NCBI RefSeq assembly: GCF_005166025.1
Contig: NZ_CP028923.1
Location: 3,288,001-3,352,000 of the forward strand
Direction of reading: 5' to 3'
Length of the DNA: 64,000 nucleotides
From: Mangrovivirga cuniculi
GTDB lineage: Bacteria; Bacteroidota; Bacteroidia; Cytophagales; Cyclobacteriaceae
Below, in pieces: positions 57,593 to 64,000 of this stretch (its first letter is position 1; every line of letters starts with the position of its first letter). A program made the position numbers and the translations under genes. Under the pieces are notes generated by a model. It saw only the letters and a program-made list of their open reading frames with translations, had not been told where the DNA came from and did no database searches.

Positions 57593-60021
57593 TTTGTTTC
57601 TTGTTTAATGTCTAGCTTTAAAGTTTTTCCAATCAGATTTTCCTCTGTCTCTGCAAAATTCAATCGGTAATACTTACCCTGTGCCCAGTCTCTAATGTAT
57701 TGATTATATCGTACACTTCCCGGATTCCCACTTTGACCTCCTGCGATGATGGCATATGCTTCGATATTTCCAGGCTCAAGAGAAACAATCATTCGCCATG
57801 CAGGACCATGATTTTCACTGGTTGCATTTACAATATTTTTACCTCCACCGATATTCAGGTGTTCTTCATTGAAAGATTTAAACATCGGAACCAAATGCTC
57901 AGCATAGGTATCTTTATAGGAAGCCCAGGTAAGAGAGTCATTTCTTTGAGATCTTAATGTATCAATTACTGCTATCGATCTAATAAAACTTTCCCTGATC
58001 GAATCACCTAGTGATATATTAAATGTGTCAAGGTATGGCTCTATTGTTCCATTAATTAATAAAGAGGATATCACACCGTACTCAGGCATTTTTGTCGGAC
58101 CCTCAAAATTCTTTATTGGCTTCCAGATCATATCATCGAGCGTATCATACCAGATATCAAAGTAAACCGGTGCTACTTTCTCCGGGTCAGCCATAAAATT
58201 CCATTCCTTGAGAGTATTATAAACCTCCAGCTGCCTTTCATTAAATCCTGACTGGTCAAGTGTATCTAATAACCATGGCAATATTTCTCTGGCTTTCAAG
58301 TCCAGATTATTTTTCTGAAGTTCTTTCATGTCTTCAATGGTGATTTCCTCCATCGAAGAAAGCTTATCATTGATCACCCTATTTCTATAATATTCAAAAT
58401 CACCTCCTAAATACCAATATGGATAATCAGGAGTAGTCGGAACCTGGTTAGCAGAACTTACAAATCCCCTATCAGGATTTAATGACGATGCATTATATTC
58501 CATAGGAATGTATTCAGACCAGTCATATATACTTGAAGTACCGTCCATTATAAACTTGCCCTGTTCAGGAAATTTAACAGGAAATTTGCCTTGAATGGTC
58601 ATGGCAATATCACCATTAGTGGAAGCAAAAACGAAATTCTGTGCAGGAGAAATATAATGCTCTAAAGACTCCCTGTAGTCATCATAATTTTCGGCTGAAT
58701 TCAATCCGAGAAAGGTTTTTAATTCATTGCTTTTTTCATGAGCAATCCATTTCATCGCAAAACCGATTCTCGTACTGTCTCCTTTGAAGGATTGATCATA
58801 CATTACAGGTCCGTGATGAGTGTAAATAACAGTATCTTTAAAATCGTCTTTCCCTTTAATTTTAATTGTTTCTATTTTAGATCTTGTTGGGTAGTATTTT
58901 CCCTGGTGGTAGTATTGCTTTCTTTCTTTGTTTTTAAACTGAATAGAATACCAATCCACTAAATCTCTCCTTGCATTAGTTACTCCCCAGGATATATCCC
59001 TGTTAAATCCGCTAATTACAGTCGGAGCCCCGGGTAATGAAGCTCCCATAACATCGTATCCCGGTGATTTTAAATGGACCATATACCAGATAGCTGGAAG
59101 TCTGAGTTTCAAATGCGGATCATTTGCAAGGATAGGATACCCTGACTTTGTTTTCGAACCCGAAACTGCCCAGTTATTCGAGCCATTATCCTTATCGGGT
59201 TGATCAAGCATATTTTTAGGATATACCTCTGCAAGTGAATCAATAGTTGACGACTCATATTTATAGCCCTCAAAATCCCATTTTCTATCAGGATTAATTA
59301 CAGGATCCTCATTCTCCATTCTATCTGGATACAACAGATCAAAGAGATCTTTACCCAGCTTACTATATAAATTTGTGTATTGAAAATCGTTATTTCTATA
59401 AGCCAGGTCATTAGCCATCATTTTGAGTAATAGGGCAGTTTTCAGCGGGGACCAATTTTCAGGCTCATAATTTAATATTTTATACTCAACGGGATAATCC
59501 TTTTCTTCCAGTTCAGAAATATATTGATTTACCCCCGATGTATAAGCTAGAACTGCCTCACGGGTTTCGGGATCACTAAGAAGTTCTTGAACAGCATTTT
59601 CTGCAGAACCTGGCAAGCCCTTTCTCCTTATTGAACGATCATAATCTAATGCTACATCACCTACGATTTCAGATATTCGGCCTGCTGCCCCTCTAACCTG
59701 GAAATCCATTTGCCATAGACGGTCACGGGCAGTAACATAACCCTGGGCAAAAAACATATCGTACCTATTGTCAGCGAAAATATGAGGAATATTCAAACTG
59801 TCATATACTACTGAAACGGACCCTTTTAAAGAATCCACTGTTATTTCAAAACTCTTTTCGTTGGAATCCACCGGTTCGGAATTTTGCCAGAAACCTTCAT
59901 TTACAGACATTATTTTACCGGGTGGAGGAATATTAGTATCTCCTAATGAAATTGGATTTGAAAGAAAATATACCCATGCCAGGCACAGGGCTAGAGCGAA
60001 AAAAAATCTTAGCCAGTTCAT
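57589..60021 (-). CDS. Penicillin acylase family protein (Ntn hydrolase)
   Basis: An N-terminal-nucleophile amidohydrolase, likely periplasmic, that may cleave acyl-homoserine lactones, penicillins or other amides. MNWLRFFFALALCLAWVYFLSNPISLG is the signal anchor and fixes the start at 60021. The alpha chain has DNRYDMFFAQGYVTARDRLWQMDFQVRGAAGRISEIVG. Self-cleavage should occur before the serine in DNGSNNWAVSGSKTKSGYPILANDPHL. The beta chain has SPAQNFVFASTNGDIAMTIQGKFPVK and QSGNPGSVRYNQYIRDWAQGKYY. 810 residues is normal. Overlaps the downstream small membrane protein by 4 nt. Confidence 0.94.
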   Translation of the reverse strand: MNWLRFFFALALCLAWVYFLSNPISLGDTNIPPPGKIMSVNEGFWQNSEPVDSNEKSFEITVDSLKGSVSVVYDSLNIPHIFADNRYDMFFAQGYVTARDRLWQMDFQVRGAAGRISEIVGDVALDYDRSIRRKGLPGSAENAVQELLSDPETREAVLAYTSGVNQYISELEEKDYPVEYKILNYEPENWSPLKTALLLKMMANDLAYRNNDFQYTNLYSKLGKDLFDLLYPDRMENEDPVINPDRKWDFEGYKYESSTIDSLAEVYPKNMLDQPDKDNGSNNWAVSGSKTKSGYPILANDPHLKLRLPAIWYMVHLKSPGYDVMGASLPGAPTVISGFNRDISWGVTNARRDLVDWYSIQFKNKERKQYYHQGKYYPTRSKIETIKIKGKDDFKDTVIYTHHGPVMYDQSFKGDSTRIGFAMKWIAHEKSNELKTFLGLNSAENYDDYRESLEHYISPAQNFVFASTNGDIAMTIQGKFPVKFPEQGKFIMDGTSSIYDWSEYIPMEYNASSLNPDRGFVSSANQVPTTPDYPYWYLGGDFEYYRNRVINDKLSSMEEITIEDMKELQKNNLDLKAREILPWLLDTLDQSGFNERQLEVYNTLKEWNFMADPEKVAPVYFDIWYDTLDDMIWKPIKNFEGPTKMPEYGVISSLLINGTIEPYLDTFNISLGDSIRESFIRSIAVIDTLRSQRNDSLTWASYKDTYAEHLVPMFKSFNEEHLNIGGGKNIVNATSENHGPAWRMIVSLEPGNIEAYAIIAGGQSGNPGSVRYNQYIRDWAQGKYYRLNFAETEENLIGKTLKLDIKQETK

Positions 60022-60198
60022 AATGTTCTTTGGTCCCTCATTAAATTGCGTAAGAATTAACAAAAAACAAAAAAATCTTATTTTGCTTTTACAAACTCTT
60101 TGATAAGTATCACAAAATATTCATTTAATACATCATAAAAAAGTGTATTGATTTTTATAAAGAGTTAAACTACTTATTTTCTATCAAAACAATAAAAA

Positions 60199-60735
60199 AT
60201 GAATAATTCGATTTACTCTAAGGCAAGAAAAATAAAAGTTGTACTATTTGATGTTGATGGCGTACTGACTGATGGTGGGATTATTTATGATAATGATGGA
60301 ATGGAGTATAAACGATTCCATGTTAGAGACGGGCAAATAATCCGATTTTTAAAAGAATCTAATATCACAGTCGGTGCAATTACCGGGAGAAATTCTAAAG
60401 TAGTGAAAAACAGATGTGATGAATTGAAGCTGGACTTTCACTCTCATGGAGCCAAAAATAAACTGGATATTTATAAAAAAATCAAGCTTGATCACAAGGC
60501 CTCAGATGATGAAGTTTGCTTTATTGGTGATGATGTGATCGATCTGCCTATACTAACTATGGTCGGGCTTTCAGCTACCCCAGCAGATGCACCATCTTAT
60601 ATGGATAAGTATGTGGATTACAGATGTGAGACTAAAGGAGGATACGGCGTATTGAGAGAAGTAGCTGACCTGATCTTGCTCAGCCAGGGCAAACTTCACG
60701 ATATTTTAGATCGAATGGCGACTAAAGGAGAGTAA
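60199..60735 (+). CDS. kdsC: KDO-8-phosphate phosphatase KdsC-like HAD hydrolase
   Basis: Dephosphorylates KDO-8-phosphate to KDO. 178 residues, the KdsC size. HAD motif I is VVLFDVDGVLTDG with D18 and D20; ITGRNSKVVKNRCDELKLDFHSHGAKNKL is the motif II region with the KdsC-typical loop; FIGDDVIDLPILTMVGLSATPADA is motif III/IV. The terminal GGYGVLREVADLIL is the conserved active-site tail of the tetramer. It reads divergently from the penicillin-acylase gene. A related HAD phosphatase such as a cytidylyltransferase-linked type is less likely. Confidence 0.92.
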   Translation: MNNSIYSKARKIKVVLFDVDGVLTDGGIIYDNDGMEYKRFHVRDGQIIRFLKESNITVGAITGRNSKVVKNRCDELKLDFHSHGAKNKLDIYKKIKLDHKASDDEVCFIGDDVIDLPILTMVGLSATPADAPSYMDKYVDYRCETKGGYGVLREVADLILLSQGKLHDILDRMATKGE

Positions 60736-60790
60736 GGAACAGATTTGAGAGTGAGGGTGAGAGTGTGAAGATCCGGTTTACTTGCCTATG

Positions 60791-61773
60791 CTTGACTGTG
60801 TCTCCACAGGCAAGATGATTTAGAAGGCAGGAACATTTGAAACCAGAGACTGCTTTTATACATTTCAGGTGAGGACACCTGAAATCAGAGGCTGATATGA
60901 TATGATAATTCTATTGAAGCAGCAGGAAAATATCCCTCTTCAATTCAAAATACTGCCTATGCTTGACTGTGTCCTCACAGGCAAGGTGATCTATCGATTC
61001 AGATCACAGATCTTTTAATAGCAGTTACACATTGCAAATGTCTAACAGCTGCTTTCCTTTATGAGATTACCCTGATTCATTCGAAGTTCCTACTTTCAGC
61101 GTTACAAACGCTGTTCTCAATCCACCCTCGTTACGCTGCGCTAAACAAGGGCGATGGGGCATTTTATAGATTGTATCATCTATAATTGATGAATCTCTAT
61201 TCGACAGATTAAAATATGCACATTCATATAAAGAATTGCTAAAAAAATAAAAGCTGTTATCGTCCTCGTTTGCAACGAGGATGTGTGAGGTTGGCGATTG
61301 TATCGCCGAAAAAAAGGTCTACTTTCACATTTCAGGTGAGGACACCTGAAATCAGAGGCTGATGTGATATGATGATTCTATTGAAATGGCAGGGAGTATC
61401 TCTCTTCAATTCAAAATACTGCCTATGTTTGACTGTGTCTACACAGGCAAGGTGATCTATCGATTCGGATTACAAATCCTATGATAAAAGCACGACATTG
61501 CAAATGTCGATCAGCTGCTTTTAATTATGAAGATTCCTAAATTAACTGAGATTACATAATTCTTTAATGCTCTTTGGAATTTGCAATTCTGAAGCCTTTT
61601 TCATGTTGACATTTCATGTGGAGACACATGAAATCAGAGGCTGTGTTTACATTTCAGGTGAGGACACCTGAAATCAGAGGTTGATGTGATATGATGATTC
61701 TATTGAAGCAGCAGGAAAAATCTCTCTTCAATTCAAAATACTGCCACAGCTTGGCTGTGTCTCCACAGGCAAG
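60791..61773. repeat. Dense palindrome array (two alternating hairpin families)
   Basis: REP-like GTG-TCYY-CAC hairpins lie at 60791-60814, 60863-60884, 60962-60985, 61330-61351, 61428-61451, 61612-61633, 61652-61673 and 61750-61773; stems are of CTTG-CTGTG, TTTCAGGTG or TTTCATGTG type. TGY-loop hairpins lie at 61001-61013, 61029-61041, 61097-61113, 61264-61280, 61293-61307, 61467-61479, 61494-61508 and 61577-61589. Sequences between hairpins, such as ctattgaagcagcaggaaaa, also repeat. This fills nearly the whole 1.1-kb gap between kdsC and the Hc1-like gene; no gene is supported in it. Confidence 0.88.
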
Positions 61774-61814
61774 GTGATCTAATGAAATCAGTAACTACAT
61801 TTAAAATTATGCAA

Positions 61815-61840
61815 CAAAAAAGGCGACCAAATGGTCGCCT
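61815..61840 (-). terminator. Rho-independent terminator of the Hc1-like gene
   Basis: Stem GGCGACC/GGTCGCC with AAAT loop (61822-61839) and six T after it on the minus strand, about 26 nt beyond the stop codon. Confidence 0.88.
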
Positions 61841-61865
61841 TATATCTTTGAATGCATCAAAACGA

Positions 61866-62042
61866 TTACGCTTTGTTTTTGATGTCCTGAACTTCTACTC
61901 TAATTTCTTGAGCTAAATTCTTTAATTCCTGCATTCCTTTTCTAACTCTAGTTCCAGCCGCTTGATTGCTTTTGTCATAGAATTTCTCAAAGTCTCCTTC
62001 TAACGATTGAACCAAGTCTAAAAGTTGCTCGTATCTTTTCAT
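61866..62042 (-). CDS. Histone H1-like protein (Hc1 family)
   Basis: A 58-residue, highly charged, helical protein: MKRYEQLLDLVQSLEGDFE, then KFYDKSNQAAGTRVRKGMQ, ELKNLAQEIRVEVQDIKNKA. This matches the short Hc1-like histone family of Bacteroidota, which is presumed to bind DNA in the nucleoid; the family role is from memory. The helical region has an alternation of acidic and basic faces. It is a complete single-gene unit, with a promoter-like sequence upstream (62095-62124) and a strong terminator behind. AAACAAAAGAA precedes the ATG at 62042. Confidence 0.9.
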   Translation of the reverse strand: MKRYEQLLDLVQSLEGDFEKFYDKSNQAAGTRVRKGMQELKNLAQEIRVEVQDIKNKA

Positions 62043-62094
62043 TTTCTTTTGTTTAAGGTTGTTGATAAAACAATTAATTAATGATTTACAGTGG

Positions 62095-62124
62095 GCAATA
62101 TAGCTGAATTCTGCCTGAAATCAA
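62095..62124 (-). promoter_or_regulatory. Candidate promoter of the Hc1-like gene
   Basis: On the minus strand TTG (62122-62124) is followed after 19 nt by TATATTGC (62095-62102), close to the Bacteroidota -33/-7 spacing and consensus, about 53 nt before the start codon. Confidence 0.4.
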
Positions 62125-62147
62125 GGAAAAAGCCGTTTTTTTTGAAA

Positions 62148-63398
62148 TTAAGAATTAAACTCGGCAAATTCTTTGATCTGATGGTACTCTCCGGAGTCAA
62201 TTTTGGATTTTACCGCTTCGAATGCAGCGATAGTTTTCTCCACATCATCCAGTGTATGTGCTGCTGTAGGGATAATCCTAAGCATTATCACATCTTTTGG
62301 AACTACCGGATATACTACCACAGAGCAGAAAATCTTAAAATTCTCTCTCATATCATGAGTTAACCCTGTTGCATCTGGTAATCCACCTTTTAGAATTACA
62401 GGAGTAACCGGTGATTGAGTAGTACCTATATTAAACCCTCTCTCTTTAAGACCACCTTGCAATGCATCAACGATCTTCCAGAGATTTTCTTTTAATTCTG
62501 GTCTTGTTCTTAATAATTCAAGTCTTTTCTTTGCTCCGATCACCAATGGCATTGGTAATGACTTAGCAAAGATCTGAGATCTTGTATTATATCTTAAAAA
62601 GTTAATTATATCTTTATTACCTGCTACGAAAGCACCGATACTCGCCATTGATTTTGCGAATGTTGAGAAATAAAGGTCGATTTCATCCTGAACACCCATC
62701 ATCTCTCCTACTCCGGCACCTGTTTCACCCATCGTCCCAAAACCATGGGCATCATCGACAAATAATCTGAAATCGTATTTCTTTTTAAGATCTGCTATTT
62801 CTTTTAACGCACCACAATTACCTGACATACCGAAAACACCTTCAGTAATAACAAGGATTCCTCCTCCGGTTTCATTCACTAATTTAGTAGCGCGATTAAG
62901 TTGAGTCTCCAGACTCTCCATATCATTGTGCTTGTAAACAAATCGTTTCCCCATATGAAGACGAACACCATCTAAAATACAAGCATGGCTTTCCGCATCA
63001 TATACAATAACGTCTTTTCTATCTACAACAGCATCAATAATTGATAGTACACCCTGGTATCCGAAGTTTAACAACATAACAGCTTCCTTCTTAATGAAAT
63101 CAGCTAGTTGCTCTTCAAGTTCTTCATGGTGCTTAGTATTTCCTGACATCATTCGGGCTCCCATTGGATAAGCAAGGCCCCACTCCTGAGCTGCTTCAGC
63201 ATCAGCTTTTCTTACTTCAGGATGATTAGCAAGACCTAAGTAGTTGTTCAAACTCCAGGTCAAAACTTCTTTACCCTGAAAGCGCATACGTGGCGCAATC
63301 TCTCCTTCCAATTTCGGGAACATATAATATCCCTCACTTCTCTGCCCGTGCCTTCCTAGAGGCCCCATGTCAGCCAGTAATTTCTCAAATAGATCCAC
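62148..63398 (-). CDS. Serine palmitoyltransferase-like alpha-oxoamine synthase
   Basis: A PLP enzyme of 416 residues, expected to condense serine with acyl-CoA as the first step of sphingolipid synthesis; glycine C-acetyltransferase relatives are similar. Motifs: TWSLNNYLGLANHPEVRKAD, YPMGARMMSGNTKHHEELE, VYDAESHACILDGVRL (histidine stacking on PLP), ITEGVFGMSGNCGALKEI, LFVDDAHGFGTMGETG (Asp-His), LYFSTFAKSMASIGAFVAG with the Schiff-base lysine. The STFAKS variant is what I associate with Bacteroidota SPT. Preceded by a near-ideal promoter at 63432-63462; reads divergently from accC. Confidence 0.88.
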   Translation of the reverse strand: MDLFEKLLADMGPLGRHGQRSEGYYMFPKLEGEIAPRMRFQGKEVLTWSLNNYLGLANHPEVRKADAEAAQEWGLAYPMGARMMSGNTKHHEELEEQLADFIKKEAVMLLNFGYQGVLSIIDAVVDRKDVIVYDAESHACILDGVRLHMGKRFVYKHNDMESLETQLNRATKLVNETGGGILVITEGVFGMSGNCGALKEIADLKKKYDFRLFVDDAHGFGTMGETGAGVGEMMGVQDEIDLYFSTFAKSMASIGAFVAGNKDIINFLRYNTRSQIFAKSLPMPLVIGAKKRLELLRTRPELKENLWKIVDALQGGLKERGFNIGTTQSPVTPVILKGGLPDATGLTHDMRENFKIFCSVVVYPVVPKDVIMLRIIPTAAHTLDDVEKTIAAFEAVKSKIDSGEYHQIKEFAEFNS

Positions 63399-63431
63399 AG
63401 CTATTTATATTTAGATTGTTAAATCAAGCTT

Positions 63432-63462
63432 CAAAATTAGTAAAACACATCCGTAAACCAAA
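63432..63462 (-). promoter_or_regulatory. Promoter of the SPT-like gene
   Basis: On the minus strand TTTG (63459-63462), 19 nt, then TAATTTTG (63432-63439): an exact match to the Bacteroidota TTTG-19-TAnnTTTG promoter, ending 34 nt before the start codon. Confidence 0.65.
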
Positions 63463-63624
63463 AATTGCCCCCATATTTTAGTGCTTTTGGGGATAGATTA
63501 ACAAAATTTCGTTAATTAGCATATGCTTTATCAAAAGCTCATTTATTTTACTTTATAACCGTAAACCTTAACGATATTCATCTATTAGGGTTTTCACTTA
63601 ACATATTGACCCAGTTACACCTGT

Positions 63625-64000
63625 ATGAAAAAGATAAATAAAGTACTAATTGCAAATCGCGGGGAAATCGCCCTTAGAATTATCCGTTCTCTTAAGGAAA
63701 TTGATGTAAAAACAGTAGCTATTTATTCAGAAGCTGACAGAAACGCTCTTCACGTAAGAGAAGCTGATGAAGCTGTTTTACTCGGGCCTCCTCCATCCAA
63801 TCAGTCTTATTTATTAGGAGACAAGATCATTGAAGTTTGTAAAGACCTGAAAGTTGACGCAATACATCCGGGGTATGGTTTCCTTTCTGAAAATGCCAAT
63901 TTCGCAAGAAGTGTCAATAGTGCTGGAATCATCTTTATTGGCCCGTCTCCAGAATCAATTGAGGTAATGGGTGATAAAATCTCTGCAAAAAATGCAGTTA
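63625..64000 (+). CDS. accC: Acetyl-CoA carboxylase biotin carboxylase subunit AccC (5' part)
   Basis: Carboxylates biotin on its carrier protein using ATP and bicarbonate, the first step of fatty-acid synthesis; it could equally be the equivalent subunit of a related acyl-CoA carboxylase. Visible are the first 125 residues: [53 protein letters not shown], then [42 protein letters not shown]. Motifs ANRGEIA and [10 protein letters not shown] are signatures of the family's N-terminal domain. The gene runs off the window edge, so the ATP-grasp domain is not seen. Confidence 0.92.
   Translation, partial: MKKINKVLIANRGEIALRIIRSLKEIDVKTVAIYSEADRNALHVREADEAVLLGPPPSNQSYLLGDKIIEVCKDLKVDAIHPGYGFLSENANFARSVNSAGIIFIGPSPESIEVMGDKISAKNAV

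Overview
The window is AT-rich chromosomal DNA (roughly 35% GC by eye) from a member of the Bacteroidota, most likely a marine or sediment Cytophagales-type bacterium. The evidence is a type IX secretion (T9SS) C-terminal domain, an exosortase F (XrtF) gene pair, an Hc1-like 58-residue histone-like protein, a serine palmitoyltransferase-like enzyme (sphingolipid makers), a CarboxypepD-reg/TonB receptor, and promoters of the TTTG-19-TAnnTTTG type. No species can be named from the sequence.

Layout. 16-3440: ligA (frame broken), a small DUF6913-like gene and dapA, a tight + strand group. 3530-5480: an array of about 101-bp units, each with two opposed hairpins (BIME-like), split by a REP-associated tyrosine transposase (RAYT). 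5554-16005: minus-strand genes for a bacillosamine-type sugar (PglF-, PglE-, PglD- and PglC-like), with an exosortase F pair embedded among them, a short PEP-CTERM-like (PID-CTERM-like) protein and a giant T9SS-sorted protein. 16938-23683: mixed-strand polysaccharide genes (two GT4 enzymes, a deacetylase, a Wzy/EpsG-like polymerase, a GNAT enzyme) plus a GxxExxY gene bracketed by inverted repeats. 23833-27352: a + strand MBOAT / SGNH / beta-helix lipoprotein module, ended by a 19-bp-stem bidirectional terminator. 27552-48339: one minus-strand operon-like run of about 19 genes, reading from kdsA, Wza and Wzc through nonulosonic (legionaminic/sialic-like) acid genes, a Wzx flippase, glycosyltransferases, two sulfotransferases and a deacetylase. 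48468: a UDP-sugar epimerase. 50881-54881: a TonB receptor and beta-propeller phytase pair. 55047-55940: three tandem copies of a 304-bp non-coding unit. 56025-64000: AIM24, a small membrane protein, penicillin acylase, kdsC, a dense palindrome array, the Hc1-like gene, an SPT-like enzyme and the 5' end of accC.

Taken together, 5.5-49.4 kb is a surface or exopolysaccharide locus. Initiation (PglC-like), nucleotide-sugar synthesis, assembly, decoration (O-acetylation, sulfation, deacetylation), flipping (Wzx), polymerisation (Wzy-like) and export (Wza/Wzc) are all represented. Nonulosonate and KDO-type sugars are predicted.

Two global points. First, at least seven otherwise well-conserved genes are interrupted by single-base indels, nearly all in homopolymers. 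ligA, which is essential in other bacteria, is among them, so I read most of these as sequence or assembly errors. Second, the intergenic DNA is crowded with several distinct palindrome families that have conserved loops and variable stems. The family with apex GTG-TCYY-CAC is the same type as the hairpins flanking the RAYT gene and is the best candidate here for an under-described system.
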